Counted from the first letter of the stretch, positions 24,675 through 34,263 are shown. The stretch: 64,000 nucleotides of DNA from Hyphomicrobiales bacterium (GCA_900469345.1 UBWZ01000014.1:124001-188000), one strand, 5' to 3'. The notes: generated from the sequence alone by a model not told the origin. Translations and numbers: made by a program.

Positions 24675-26915
24675 ATGGCCACTTCCTCCACCATCAAAGA
24701 TGTCGCGCGTCAAGCCGGCGTTTCTATTGCCACTGTCTCAAACGTTCTCAACGAACGCGAAACGGTGAACCGCGATATCGTCCGCCGGGTACGCGAAGCC
24801 GTCGAATTGCTAGGCTACAAGAGGCATCAATCCGGCTGGCAGCTGAAGACGAAGAAGTCTTCGCTGGTCAACGTCATCGTGCCATCGGTAACCGATCCGC
24901 ATTTCGGCGCGCTCTTCACTGGTGCGGAGCGCGTGCTGAACGACTACGGCTATACAGCCGCACTGCATGTCACCTCGGAAATCCGGGCCAAGGAGAACGA
25001 GCTGCTCGAAATGTCGCTGCAGCAGCGTGCGGCAGGCGTTCTGATCGCCACTTGCCAGCCTGATGACATGAAGCGGGCGGAAGAGCTGCGGGAGGCTGGC
25101 ATCCAGGTTGTCTGCCTGGGGCGTGAACCCGTCGGCGGCGGGTTTACCTTCATTGAACACGACCTGCGCCGGCTGCTGTTCGATGCGACCCGCGGCCTGC
25201 TACACCAAGGTTATCGCAAGATTGTGCTGCTCACCGGCCCGAAGGAATACTCGAGCGAGGAACGGGCGGCGACCGGTTTTCTCGACGCGATCGCGGCGGC
25301 CGGCAGCGATGCCGCCGGTGTCGCCCTCGAAACCAACCACGATCCCGAAACCGCGTTTCGTGTGCTTGTCGAGCATATTGCCCGCGGCCGTCCTGCGGAT
25401 CTTGTCGTATCGACCTCCTCGGCCATTCACCGCGGCGCCCGCAAAGCGTTGCAGCTTCTCGCAAGTCAGCTGCAGGGTCATGTCCGCCTCGTCTCGATCG
25501 ACGAGGAATCCTGGGCCGATGTGGAAAGCGATGACCGGCTCGTCATCCGTCGCTCCGGCGTCCAGCTTGGCGCCGCTGCCGCCGAAGCTCTGCTCGACAA
25601 CCTCCGCAATCCGATTGCCCATGGCGGCGGTTATCGCCGTCTCGCCGTCTCGGCGCCATTTGGCGAACGCAAGCTCGCGGCAAAGCGTTATGGCGACCGC
25701 GAAGAATTGCGTGTTTTGATGTTCGACAGCATGTCGCGCCGCGCCATTTCCGACCTGCAGCCGCACTTCGAGGCTCGCCACGGCGCAAAAGTACACATCG
25801 AGGCAATGTCTGCCGAGCGCCTGCATGGCGTGTTGAGCGATCCCTCAAAACGCGCTGCCTATGATATCATCGAGATCGACCAGCCGTGGATGAGCGAGCT
25901 TGCCTCCTCGGGCGCCCTACTGCGTCTCGATGACCGGTTGAAGCAGCACCCGGAACTGGTGCGTGGCCTCGTGCCCGGCGTGATGGACGCAAACTGCCGT
26001 TACGGCGCAGGTTATTTCGCCCTGCCCTCCCGTTTTGACGTGGAGATGCTGTTTTACCGCAAGGACCTTTTCGACGATGCAAACCAGCGCCTTGCCTATC
26101 GCGATCTAACGGGCGGCGAATTGCGGCCGCCGGAAACCTGGCGCGAGTTCAACACCGTTGCGCGCTTCTTCACCCGGGCCGTCAATCCGGCCTCCCCGAC
26201 GAAATACGGAACTTCGCTTGGCGCCTCGCTGCCGCATGGCGCTCTGGTAGAATTCCTGACCCGGCTCTGGGGCAGCAATAGCCGCGTGCTGGACGACAGC
26301 GGCCGCGTCATTCTCGACAGCCGCGAGGCCGCCGACATTCTGGAAAGCTATGTCGAAAGCACCAGCTATGCCGCACCCGGCTGGCAAGACAAACAACGGT
26401 CGGGCCAGGTCGATGACTTCGCGACTGGCGAAGTCGCGATGGTCGCACTTTTCTGTGCGCCGGCGGCTCCGCTGACCGACCGCAGCATATCGCGGGTCGT
26501 CGGCAAGATCGGTTACGCGGCTGTGCCCGGAGGTGTGCCGGTGCTCGGCGGCTGGTCGATGGGCATCATCGCCGAGTGCGGCCGACCGGACCTGGCCTTC
26601 GACTGGATGTCCTGGGCGGCCGGCATGGAGATGGCGATCCCGCTCTCGATCATGGGCGGCTCGACCCCGGCGCTGGCGCTGCACAACAGCCTGGAACTGC
26701 GCTCGGTCTATCCCTGGCTCGGCAAGGCCGTCGAACTGTTTCCAAAATCGCGGGCGCGGGCGATCTCGCTCACCACGACCGGCGGGAAACTCAGCGAATT
26801 CCGTTACGAGCAGATCGTCGGCAGCCACGTGCATCAGGCGCTGCGACACGAGATCAGTGCCGCCGATGCCTTGCGGGCGGCGGCCGATGAGCTGCGTAAC
26901 ATTCTCGGCCAATAG
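24675..26915 (+). CDS. LacI-family regulator fused to extracellular-type solute-binding domain
   Basis: 746 aa from the ATG at 24675. Residues 4-50 are a LacI HTH (STIKDVARQAGVSIATVSNVLNERETVNRDIVRRVREAVELLGY), and about 58-335 a periplasmic-binding-protein-like effector domain. After a short linker, about 343-746 form a second domain with the SBP_bac_1 pattern (VLMFDSMSRRAISDLQPHFEARHGAKVHIE, YDIIEIDQPWMSELASSGALLRLDD, LPSRFDVEMLFYRKDLFDD, PPETWREFNTVARFFTRA). Normal LacI proteins stop near 340. No signal peptide is present, so both sensor domains are cytoplasmic. It is the first gene of the ABC transporter/dehydratase operon and presumably its regulator. Confidence 0.88.
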   Translation: MATSSTIKDVARQAGVSIATVSNVLNERETVNRDIVRRVREAVELLGYKRHQSGWQLKTKKSSLVNVIVPSVTDPHFGALFTGAERVLNDYGYTAALHVTSEIRAKENELLEMSLQQRAAGVLIATCQPDDMKRAEELREAGIQVVCLGREPVGGGFTFIEHDLRRLLFDATRGLLHQGYRKIVLLTGPKEYSSEERAATGFLDAIAAAGSDAAGVALETNHDPETAFRVLVEHIARGRPADLVVSTSSAIHRGARKALQLLASQLQGHVRLVSIDEESWADVESDDRLVIRRSGVQLGAAAAEALLDNLRNPIAHGGGYRRLAVSAPFGERKLAAKRYGDREELRVLMFDSMSRRAISDLQPHFEARHGAKVHIEAMSAERLHGVLSDPSKRAAYDIIEIDQPWMSELASSGALLRLDDRLKQHPELVRGLVPGVMDANCRYGAGYFALPSRFDVEMLFYRKDLFDDANQRLAYRDLTGGELRPPETWREFNTVARFFTRAVNPASPTKYGTSLGASLPHGALVEFLTRLWGSNSRVLDDSGRVILDSREAADILESYVESTSYAAPGWQDKQRSGQVDDFATGEVAMVALFCAPAAPLTDRSISRVVGKIGYAAVPGGVPVLGGWSMGIIAECGRPDLAFDWMSWAAGMEMAIPLSIMGGSTPALALHNSLELRSVYPWLGKAVELFPKSRARAISLTTTGGKLSEFRYEQIVGSHVHQALRHEISAADALRAAADELRNILGQ

Positions 26916-27021
26916 CCGACACGAAATCAGCACCCGGCGGAGGCCGGATGCGCAGAGTGGAATGGGCGGTCGGACTTGCCGTAAGCGGTCCCGGCTGGAG
27001 GTAAATGAAGGGAGTGAGGCC

Positions 27022-28116
27022 ATGGCCAACGTTTCGTTGCGCGGTGTGGAGAAGTCGTACGGCGCGTTCAAGATCGTCCGGCAGATGGATCTGGAGATCC
27101 ATGACGGAGAGTTTCTAGTTCTGGTCGGCCCGTCCGGCTGCGGCAAGTCCACGACGCTGCGCATGATCGCCGGTCTGGAAGACATCAATCAGGGGCAGAT
27201 CCTGATCGACGACCAGCTCGTCAACGGCGTTGCGGCCAAGAACCGCGACATAGCGATGGTTTTCCAGAACTATGCGCTTTATCCGCATATGGACGTGTTC
27301 CAGAACATGGCCTTCGGCCTGGAACTGCGTAAGTTTCCGAAAGAGGAGATCAAGAGCCGCGTCGAGCAGGCCGCCGACATCCTGGCGCTCGGCGACCTCC
27401 TGAAGCGCAAGCCGAAGGAACTGTCCGGCGGCCAGCGCCAGCGCGTCGCGCTCGGCCGCGCCATCGTGCGCCAGCCGAAAGTCTTTCTGTTCGACGAGCC
27501 GCTATCCAACCTCGATGCCCAGCTTCGCGTCCAGATGCGCGCCGAGATCTCCCGCCTGCATGCGCAGCTGAAGACCACAATGGTCTATGTCACCCATGAC
27601 CAGGTCGAGGCCATGACCATGGGCACGCGCATCGTCGTGATGAAGGGCGGCGACGTGCAGCAGGTCGGTGCGCCGCTCGAACTTTACACCAGGCCCGCCA
27701 ACCGTTTCGTCGCCGGGTTCATCGGCACGCCGCAGATGAACTTTCTCGACGCGTCGATCGAAGGCGGCACGGACGCACCCGTGCTTGTCGCCGAGGCACT
27801 GCAGCTGCCGCTTCAGGGCGCGATGGCCGCTGCCATCAGTGGCCTCAAGGACAAGCGCTGCACTCTAGGCATCCGCCCCAGCGACCTCCATGTCGTAGGA
27901 ACGCCGGGTGCCGGGCCGATCACCTTCGAGGCCGGGATCGACATGGTCGAGATCCTCGGCGCCGTCCAGGTCGTGCACATCCGTCTGGGAGGACAGACGA
28001 TGCGCGCCGAGCTGCCGATACGGGTTGCCTGCAAGCCGGGGGAGACAATCAGCCTCGCGGCCGAGCCGGACGCATTTCATATTTTCGACGCGACGAGTGG
28101 CGTTGCGATCGCTTGA
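27022..28116 (+). CDS. Carbohydrate ABC transporter ATPase (UgpC/MsmK type)
   Basis: 364 aa from the ATG at 27022, preceded by GGGAGTGAGG; the longer in-frame extension into the preceding gene is not coding. Walker A is GPSGCGKST, the Q-loop FQNYALYPHM, the signature LSGGQRQRVALGRAI, Walker B VFLFDEPLSNLDA and the H-loop YVTHDQVEA. The C-terminal TOBE/OB domain (LGIRPSDLHV) marks the CUT1 MalK/UgpC group. It energises the permeases at 29509 and 30404. Confidence 0.93.
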   Translation: MANVSLRGVEKSYGAFKIVRQMDLEIHDGEFLVLVGPSGCGKSTTLRMIAGLEDINQGQILIDDQLVNGVAAKNRDIAMVFQNYALYPHMDVFQNMAFGLELRKFPKEEIKSRVEQAADILALGDLLKRKPKELSGGQRQRVALGRAIVRQPKVFLFDEPLSNLDAQLRVQMRAEISRLHAQLKTTMVYVTHDQVEAMTMGTRIVVMKGGDVQQVGAPLELYTRPANRFVAGFIGTPQMNFLDASIEGGTDAPVLVAEALQLPLQGAMAAAISGLKDKRCTLGIRPSDLHVVGTPGAGPITFEAGIDMVEILGAVQVVHIRLGGQTMRAELPIRVACKPGETISLAAEPDAFHIFDATSGVAIA

Positions 28117-28130
28117 GGAGGAGAAGAGGA

Positions 28131-29414
28131 ATGAAGCTTTCTACGTTCAGAAAGGCCGCGGTCGGTGTCGCCGCCGCCTTCATGATGACGGCCTCGGCCG
28201 GTGCAGCGCTTGCGCAGCAGAAGATCACCATCATGCCCGGCGCCTGGTCCGGCAATACGATCGACTTCCTGCGCCAGCAGATCAAGCCTTGGGAAGAGAA
28301 GAACAATACCAAGGTCGAGATCCTCAACGTTCCGAACAACGGCACCGAGATTCTCGCCATCATGCAGCAGAATCTGGCTGCCGAAAATTCCGATATCGAC
28401 ATCAACGCGATGGACGTTGTGTGGCAGGGCATGCTGGAGCGTTACGCGGTCGACATGAAGCAGTTCTTCACACCTGAAGAAATAGCCAAATACACGCCGG
28501 CGACCATTTCGCTCAACACGATCAAGGACCGGCTGATTGCCGTTCCCTTCTATGGCGACGTCGGCCTCTTTTATTACCGCACGGATCTCCTGAAGAAATA
28601 CGGCTTTAACGAGCCGCCCAAGACCTGGGCCGAAGTCAAGGAGATGTCTGACAAGGTGCAGGCCGGCGAACGCGCAGCCGGCAACGCCAATTTCTGGGGC
28701 TTCGTATACCCTGGCTCCGTCTACGAAGGTTTTGCAACCGATCTTGTCGAGTGGATCTCCTCTTATGGCGGCGGCACATGGGTCGACAAGGACGGAAATG
28801 TCACGGCCAATAATCCGCAGTCCAAGGCAGCCCTTGAAGAGTTGACCTCCTGGGTCGGCAAGACCGTTCCGCCGGGCGTGACCTCCTACATCATCGACGA
28901 TGCCCGCGGCGCCTTCCAGTCCGGCAATTACCTGTTCATGCGCAACTGGCCTTATGCTTACGCGGCGATGCAGGCCGAAGGTTCGGCTGTGAAAGACAAA
29001 TTCGCAGTGACCGCCATTCCGCATGGCCCGGACGGCAAGTCGGCATCAGGACTCGGCGGCTGGCAGCTGTGGATTTCGAAATTCTCGAAGAACCAGAAGC
29101 TTGCAGCCGATCTGATCAAGTTCATCAACTCGCCCGAAAACCAGAAGGACCGCATGCTGAAGCTCGCGCGTCTGCCCGGTTATCCGGAACTGCTGAACGA
29201 TGCGGATATCCTGAAGACCTACCCCTGGGTCGAGATGGTCAAGAACTTCGATCTCGTGGCTCGCCCCTCCGGCTCCACCGGAACCAAATATTCGCAGGTT
29301 TCGAATGCCGCTCTGAAGGCGGTCAACGACATGATGACCGGCCGCGCCAAGGTTCCGGAGCGGCTTGAGCAACTCGACAAGGAGCTGAACCGCATCAAGG
29401 GCCGCGGCTGGTAA
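28131..29414 (+). CDS. Sugar ABC transporter substrate-binding protein
   Basis: 427 aa from the ATG at 28131, with GAGGAG 10-15 bases upstream. Signal peptide MKLSTFRKAAVGVAAAFMMTASAGAALA is followed by a family-1 solute-binding fold: IDFLRQQIKPWEEKNNTKVEI, MDVVWQGML, VPFYGDVGLFYYRTDLLKKYGF and LGGWQLWISKFSKN. It is periplasmic and delivers a sugar or sugar acid to the CUT1 transporter. The binding-pocket ligand cannot be read from sequence. A strong stem-loop follows directly. Confidence 0.93.
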   Translation: MKLSTFRKAAVGVAAAFMMTASAGAALAQQKITIMPGAWSGNTIDFLRQQIKPWEEKNNTKVEILNVPNNGTEILAIMQQNLAAENSDIDINAMDVVWQGMLERYAVDMKQFFTPEEIAKYTPATISLNTIKDRLIAVPFYGDVGLFYYRTDLLKKYGFNEPPKTWAEVKEMSDKVQAGERAAGNANFWGFVYPGSVYEGFATDLVEWISSYGGGTWVDKDGNVTANNPQSKAALEELTSWVGKTVPPGVTSYIIDDARGAFQSGNYLFMRNWPYAYAAMQAEGSAVKDKFAVTAIPHGPDGKSASGLGGWQLWISKFSKNQKLAADLIKFINSPENQKDRMLKLARLPGYPELLNDADILKTYPWVEMVKNFDLVARPSGSTGTKYSQVSNAALKAVNDMMTGRAKVPERLEQLDKELNRIKGRGW

Positions 29415-29429
29415 TCTGATGCCTATGTC

Positions 29430-29458
29430 GACATCCCGCACTTCATGTGCGGGATGTC
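29430..29458 (+). terminator. Intra-operon stem-loop after binding-protein gene
   Basis: GACATCCCGCAC and GTGCGGGATGTC form a perfect 12-bp stem with a five-base loop, 16 bases after the binding-protein stop. No T-run follows, so it more likely stabilises the upstream mRNA or partly attenuates transcription, as known for mal-type operons, than ends it. Confidence 0.75.
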
Positions 29459-29508
29459 ACCGCCCTGACGGGCCTTTCATGCCCCTTATCCGAAGTCGGG
29501 AGATCGAG

Positions 29509-30402
29509 ATGATCCTCTTCAAACGCGCCGAAACCCTGGCCGCGACGCACGCGCGCACGGCGATGCTGTTCCTCGCACCCACCTTTCTCGTCCTGGCCGC
29601 CGTCGGCCTTTACCCGCTGAGCCGGACGATCTGGCTGAGTTTCACGGATGCCAATTTCTTCGCCGACGACGTGCGCTTCGTCTGGTTCGACAACTATCTC
29701 GATCTGCATGCCAATCCCGACTGGTGGGCGGCGCTCTATAACACCGTGTTCTTCGCCGTCGCCAGCGTTGCGCTGCAGGTCGTGCTCGGCATCGCCTTCG
29801 CCATGGTGTTGAACGTCAATTTCGCGGGCCGCAAGTTCGCTCGCGCAGCCAATCTCATCCCACTCGTGATCGCGCTGACTGTCGCCTCGCAGCTATGGAA
29901 ATGGATGTATCACGACGTCTTTGGTGTGGTGAACGACGCGCTCTTGAGGCTAGGCCTGATACAGGACCCGGTCGCTTGGCTGAACAACCCAAATACGGCG
30001 CTCTGGGCGATCATCGCCATGTCGACCTGGAAGTTCGTTCCGTTCGTTACCCTGCTCGTGCTTGCCTCCCTGCAAGGCATTCCGAAGGAGCTCTACGAGG
30101 CCGCCGAGATCGATGGCGCGGGACCGATCGCGCGCTTCATCCGCATCACCCTGCCGATGCTGAAAAGCGCCATCGCCGTTGTCGTTGTCTTCCGCATGCT
30201 GGATGCGTTGCGCGTCTTCGACATCGTCTATGTCATGACCGGCAACTCGCCTGCCACCGTCACCATTTCCATGTTCGCGCGACAGCAGATGATCGAATTC
30301 GGTCTGGTCGGTGCAGGGTCTGCCGCTTCCGTTGAGATCTTCCTGCTGATCATCCTCGGCACGATGATCTACATGCGCATGTTGAAAGTTGAGGATCGCT
30401 AA
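29509..30402 (+). CDS. Carbohydrate ABC transporter permease (MalF type)
   Basis: 297 aa from the ATG at 29509, with GGGAG seven bases upstream; longer in-frame starts at 29419 and 29479 cross the stem-loop region. Six membrane helices are predicted, and the EAA loop is ELYEAAEIDGAGPIARFIRITLPML. It forms the transmembrane pore with the 30404 permease. Its stop is one base before the next start. Confidence 0.92.
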   Translation: MILFKRAETLAATHARTAMLFLAPTFLVLAAVGLYPLSRTIWLSFTDANFFADDVRFVWFDNYLDLHANPDWWAALYNTVFFAVASVALQVVLGIAFAMVLNVNFAGRKFARAANLIPLVIALTVASQLWKWMYHDVFGVVNDALLRLGLIQDPVAWLNNPNTALWAIIAMSTWKFVPFVTLLVLASLQGIPKELYEAAEIDGAGPIARFIRITLPMLKSAIAVVVVFRMLDALRVFDIVYVMTGNSPATVTISMFARQQMIEFGLVGAGSAASVEIFLLIILGTMIYMRMLKVEDR

Positions 30403-30403
30403 G

Positions 30404-31240
30404 ATGATCATTCGCCTTCTCTCCCGCACCGCTTTTTACCTCATCCTGGCAGTCGGCCTCTTCTACATCCTGTTTCCGTTCTACTGGATGATCGTCAACT
30501 CGCTGAAACCTTCGGCCGAACTGTTCGCGACGCCGCTATCCTACTGGCCGCGGCAGCTGACGCTGGACAATTACCGCGCCGTTCTTGCCGATGGCTCCTT
30601 CGTGCGCTCCATCTTCAATTCTTTTGTGGTCGCAGGCGGCGCGACAATCCTGTCGCTCGCGCTCTCCTCGATGGCTGCCTATGCGCTTGCCCGTTATCGC
30701 TTCGCCGGGAAACAGGCGACGCTCTACATTATCCTCGGCATGAGCACGTTTCCGCAGATTGCCGTGCTCGGCGGGCTGTTCACGCTCGCCCGGGCACTCG
30801 GCATCTACAACACCTATTGGGCTCTGATCCTCTCCTACATGATCTTCACCCTTCCCTTCTGCGTCTGGGTGCTGACGAGCTTCATCAAGGAGATCCCCGA
30901 CACGCTGGACGAGGCGGCGACGATCGACGGTGCCAGCGCCTGGCAGATCCTCTGGAAAGTCATCATCCCGCTTGCCGGCCCCGGCCTCGTCGCAACCGGT
31001 CTGCTCTCCTTCATCAATGCCTGGAACGAGTTCCTCTTTGCCCTGACGCTGACTGCCGACAACCAGGCCCGCACGGTGCCGGTCGCCGTTGCCTTGTTCA
31101 GCGGCCAGAGCGAGCACGAACTCCCATGGGGCAAGATCACCGCCGCCTCCACCGTCGTCACGGTCCCCGTCGTCCTTCTGGCACTGATGTTCCAGAAGCG
31201 CATCGTTGAAGGCCTGACCTCGGGCGCGGTCAAAGGTTAA
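30404..31240 (+). CDS. Carbohydrate ABC transporter permease (MalG type)
   Basis: 278 aa with six predicted helices. The EAA loop is DTLDEAATIDGASAWQILWKVIIPLAGP, and the conserved LSFINAWNEFLFALTLT occurs near the C-terminus, typical of MalG-like inner-membrane subunits. Start 30404 has GAGGAT upstream and directly follows the partner permease, so the two are translationally coupled. Confidence 0.92.
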   Translation: MIIRLLSRTAFYLILAVGLFYILFPFYWMIVNSLKPSAELFATPLSYWPRQLTLDNYRAVLADGSFVRSIFNSFVVAGGATILSLALSSMAAYALARYRFAGKQATLYIILGMSTFPQIAVLGGLFTLARALGIYNTYWALILSYMIFTLPFCVWVLTSFIKEIPDTLDEAATIDGASAWQILWKVIIPLAGPGLVATGLLSFINAWNEFLFALTLTADNQARTVPVAVALFSGQSEHELPWGKITAASTVVTVPVVLLALMFQKRIVEGLTSGAVKG

Positions 31241-31254
31241 AAGGAAAGTTTTCA

Positions 31255-32448
31255 ATGCGTATTACCGATCTGCGCTGCATCGTTTACGAAGGCGACTGCG
31301 ACTATTACGGCCCCTATTACGGCGACCGACAAGTGCGTCCGACCGATATCTACGAGACCTTCCGCGTCAAGGAATGGGGTCGCGAGGACAATCTTCCCTT
31401 CGAGACGGCTCCCGGCAAACTGTCGATCACCGGCCGCTTTCTTTATGTCGATACGGACGAAGGCGTCTCCGGCCTGTTCGGGCCGATCGGGCTGGCTCCG
31501 GCCATCCTTGCGCTGCAGATGAAGGGCCTGATCATCGGCCTCGATCCGCTGGCGACCAACATGGTCTGGGACGTGCTCTACCGTGCGGCGATCCACGGCC
31601 GAAAGGGCACGCCGATGCTGGCGATCTCGGCGATCGACTGCGCGCTCTGGGATCTCAAGGGCAAGGTCATGGGCCAGCCGCTTTACCGCCTGCTCGGCGG
31701 TCCCACGCGCACCGAAATGCCCGCCTATGTCTCGGCGCTGGCCTATCCGGTCAATCCCGACTTCGTTGAAAGGCAGGCGCGGCACTTTGTCGACCAGGGC
31801 TATGCCGGGCAAAAATGGTTCTTCCGGCACGGGCCCGGTGAGGGAAAGGCCGGTCTTGCGAGAAACCTCGCAATGCTGGAAGCCGCCCGCACCGGCGCGG
31901 GAGACGATTGCGCCATCATGCTTGACGCCTGGAACAGCTGGACCGTGCCCTACACGCTGGAATTCGCAGCCGCTGCGACCCGCTGGAGCCCAGCCTGGAT
32001 CGAGGAGCCGGTTCTTCCCGACATGCTCGACCAGATGGCAGAACTGACGCGGCGCTCGCCGGTGCGGATTGCCGGGGGTGAGCACGAATATACCCGATGG
32101 GGATTTCTCGACATCTTCCAGCGCAAAGCGCTCGATATCATCCAGGCAGACCCGATGTGGTGCGGCGGCATCACCGAAATGATCTCCATCTGCGCGCTCG
32201 CTTCTGCCTATGGCAAGACAGTCATCCCGCATGGCGAGAGCATTGCCGTCTGTGCTCACATCGTTGCTTCGCAGCCGCCGGACCTCTGCCCGCTCGTCGA
32301 AAACCTCGAGAAGTTCAATGTGGGCTGGCAACACTTCCTAGTCGATCCCGTCAAGCCGGCCTCTGGCAAGATCCGGCTCGATGACAGGCCCGGCCTCGGG
32401 CTGGTGATCGATGAAACCAAGGTCATGCGGCAAAGCTCTCTCGGCTGA
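31255..32448 (+). CDS. Enolase-superfamily acid-sugar dehydratase (rhamnonate dehydratase-like)
   Basis: 397 aa mandelate racemase/muconate lactonizing enzyme family. The metal ligands are readable as Asp224 (LDAW), Glu250 (WIEEP) and Glu276 (GEHEYTRWGF), with His277 and His326 (IPHGE) as acid/base candidates. GEHEYTR-GF together with KWFFRHGPGEG is the pattern of the L-rhamnonate dehydratase subgroup. It would dehydrate an aldonic acid to a 2-keto-3-deoxy sugar acid in the cytoplasm. No rhamnose genes flank it, so the exact substrate is open. Confidence 0.88.
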   Translation: MRITDLRCIVYEGDCDYYGPYYGDRQVRPTDIYETFRVKEWGREDNLPFETAPGKLSITGRFLYVDTDEGVSGLFGPIGLAPAILALQMKGLIIGLDPLATNMVWDVLYRAAIHGRKGTPMLAISAIDCALWDLKGKVMGQPLYRLLGGPTRTEMPAYVSALAYPVNPDFVERQARHFVDQGYAGQKWFFRHGPGEGKAGLARNLAMLEAARTGAGDDCAIMLDAWNSWTVPYTLEFAAAATRWSPAWIEEPVLPDMLDQMAELTRRSPVRIAGGEHEYTRWGFLDIFQRKALDIIQADPMWCGGITEMISICALASAYGKTVIPHGESIAVCAHIVASQPPDLCPLVENLEKFNVGWQHFLVDPVKPASGKIRLDDRPGLGLVIDETKVMRQSSLG

Positions 32449-32477
32449 TCGCCGGGGCCTCATGCTAAGACAGGTCG

Positions 32478-33422
32478 ATGCGAAAAAATCCCGTCATCAT
32501 CAATCAGGTCAGCGCCGAACTCGGCGCGGCCATTGCCGCACATCCCTCGGCCCCGGTCGTGATCGATCAGATCCGGCCGGAACGCCCATGGGAACTGCCC
32601 GAAGGCGGAGAAATCATCGTCACAAACACGTCCGCCTGGCGCAACGCGCCAAGCGATTTTCGCCCACCACCAGGCCTGAAATGGGTGCAGACTGAAACGG
32701 CAGGCGTCGACATCTATCCCGAAGCTCTAAAGCGCGACTGCACGATGACTTGCGGCCGCGGCCTGACAGCCGTGCCGATTGCCGAGTTTGTTTTCGCCGC
32801 CATGCTCCGCCACGAAAAGAGGCTGGAGGAAACGAGAGCCCGCGCGGAAGCCGACTGGACACGGCCAGCGATCGGCACGCTTTATGGACGCAAGCTGGGC
32901 CTCATCGGTTTCGGCGCCCTCGGACAGGCCATCGTTCACCGCGCGGTAGCATTCGGCATGGACGTTCTCGTTACACGCCGAGGTGCGTGGACGGAGGTTC
33001 CGCATGGCGTGACGCCGTGCACGAGCGCCACAGAGGTCGCTGCGCAATCGGACCATCTGGTAGTCGCAGCGCCTCTGACAGCCGAAACAGTTGGGATGGT
33101 CGATGCCAAGCTATTGGCACAAGCCAAGCCAGGATTGCACCTTATCAACATCTCCCGGGGACCGCTGGTCGATCAACAAGCGTTACTCAATGGACTGGAC
33201 AATGGCGACGTCGGTTATGCAACCCTCGACGTCACGACACCCGAACCACTGCCGGACGGGCACGCACTCTACAAGCACCCCAACGTGTTCATCAGCCCGC
33301 ACATCTCCTGGATGGGCGGCGAAAACTCTGGCCTCTTTCTAGGGCGATTTCTGGATAATCTTACCGCCTATCTCAACGGCACACCGTTGCAGTATCTCGT
33401 AGACCCAGAACACGGCTATTGA
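32478..33422 (+). CDS. D-isomer-specific 2-hydroxyacid dehydrogenase
   Basis: 314 aa. The NAD-binding motif is GLIGFGALGQAI (about residue 138); the catalytic Arg is in NISRGPLVDQQALL, Glu in LDVTTPEPLPDGHALYKHPNV and His in ISPHISW. It is a cytoplasmic 2-ketoacid/2-hydroxyacid reductase of the glyoxylate/phosphoglycerate dehydrogenase type. As the last gene of the operon it probably handles the 2-keto acid product of the dehydratase. The start is ATG 30 bases after the dehydratase stop. Confidence 0.9.
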   Translation: MRKNPVIINQVSAELGAAIAAHPSAPVVIDQIRPERPWELPEGGEIIVTNTSAWRNAPSDFRPPPGLKWVQTETAGVDIYPEALKRDCTMTCGRGLTAVPIAEFVFAAMLRHEKRLEETRARAEADWTRPAIGTLYGRKLGLIGFGALGQAIVHRAVAFGMDVLVTRRGAWTEVPHGVTPCTSATEVAAQSDHLVVAAPLTAETVGMVDAKLLAQAKPGLHLINISRGPLVDQQALLNGLDNGDVGYATLDVTTPEPLPDGHALYKHPNVFISPHISWMGGENSGLFLGRFLDNLTAYLNGTPLQYLVDPEHGY

Positions 33423-34026
33423 GATCACGGCTTTTGGCTAGGGCCCCGCTGCCTTCGGCGTTAACCGGTATCAACCTACTTGACTATCATTAGCGGGCCT
33501 GACTGCTCTTGATGGGTCCGGGGGAGCACTACCGATTGGCGGCAGGCTATCTAAGGTGAATAATTTTTTTAGGGTGATGGCGAGGCGCCCGTCGAGCCGA
33601 TGGGACTGGGAGATCGCCGTCCTCGATCATTCCTGATGCGCGACCAGGCTTTCACATGTTTGAGAGGCCACAAGTTTGAAAGTATGTTCACTCAGCATCG
33701 CCGGCCATGATGTTGACGCACCGAGAAGGTGGCCTCCTGCGTGGCCTCAACTAGTTGTCCGCCGACGATCGATTAACCTCGACGTCGCTCACTTGAAAGA
33801 GAAGATGGTGGTCTCGTGATTGTGATTTGTCGGCGCGAAATAGTTAGCGTACTTAGGGATTGGCTGATCCACCGGTCACCTCCAGCATGAAAAACCCTTC
33901 GTCTCCCCGGCGAGGGTTTTTCGCAGCTGCCAATCTGCTCTGAGTGGCCGTTATTCGAACCGCTCCTCATTTGATGTCTGATCCGTTCCGGTTAGATCAT
34001 CGTGGGCCGGCAGCTAACTTCGGAAC
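33423..34026 (+). other. Intergenic region with one strong stem-loop
   Basis: About 600 bases without a supported gene. A seven-T run at about 33564 follows A/T-rich sequence but no clear hairpin. The only strong structure is the stem-loop at 33889-33922, annotated separately. Confidence 0.5.
33889..33922. terminator. Bidirectional rho-independent terminator-like hairpin
   Basis: GAAAAACCCT and AGGGTTTTTC form a perfect 10-bp stem around a 14-base GC-rich loop. The A-run on one side and T-run on the other make it usable from either strand. No gene of matching orientation is close, so it may end an unannotated small transcript. Confidence 0.6.
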
Positions 34027-34101
34027 GTCTCTGGAAGCCAACGCACTTGCCAATGGTTAACCGTGCGTTAAGTACGCGGCGAAACATAGCAAGGGGTCGG
34101 A
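34027..34101 (+). repeat. Conserved leader upstream of small gene, copy A
   Basis: These 75 bases closely match 48207-48278 (shared blocks GTCTCTG, ACGCACTTGCCAATGG, AGTACGC and AGCAAGGGG-CGGA). AAGGGG is a ribosome site for the following ATG; TTGCCA may be a -35 element. Confidence 0.6.
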
Positions 34102-34263
34102 ATGGATAAGCAAGAGCAGAAAGAGGTTCAAGCAATTGCGGCTGACGAGTTGGTAACGATGGCAGCTACGCGCCTGACGGAGATCGCCCGTGAACTCCGC
34201 AAGCTCGTCGACCGCGTGGACGAATTGAACCGTACGCCGCTGTTCCAACCGACCTATCATTGA
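34102..34263 (+). CDS. Small helical protein, 53 aa, paralogue of 48279 gene
   Basis: 53 aa, rich in Glu, Arg, Leu and Ala, predicted to be mostly one amphipathic helix (ADELVTMAATRLTEIARELRKLVDRVDELN). The first 40 residues match the protein at 48279-48464 at about 32 positions, and the upstream 75 bases are conserved too. That shows selection or recent duplication of gene plus promoter. No family was recognised; it may be a small regulatory or partner-binding protein. It is too short for most gene callers. Confidence 0.6.
   Translation: MDKQEQKEVQAIAADELVTMAATRLTEIARELRKLVDRVDELNRTPLFQPTYH

Noticed and set aside
26533-27021. 163-codon N-terminal extension of the UgpC-type ATPase
   Set aside because: It lies inside the LacI-SBP gene in another frame, is Arg/Ser-rich and has no homology; the ATPase starts at 27022.
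33930-33970. GGTTCGAAT on the minus strand, like a tRNA T-loop
   Set aside because: No T-stem pairing, anticodon arm or acceptor stem can be built around it.
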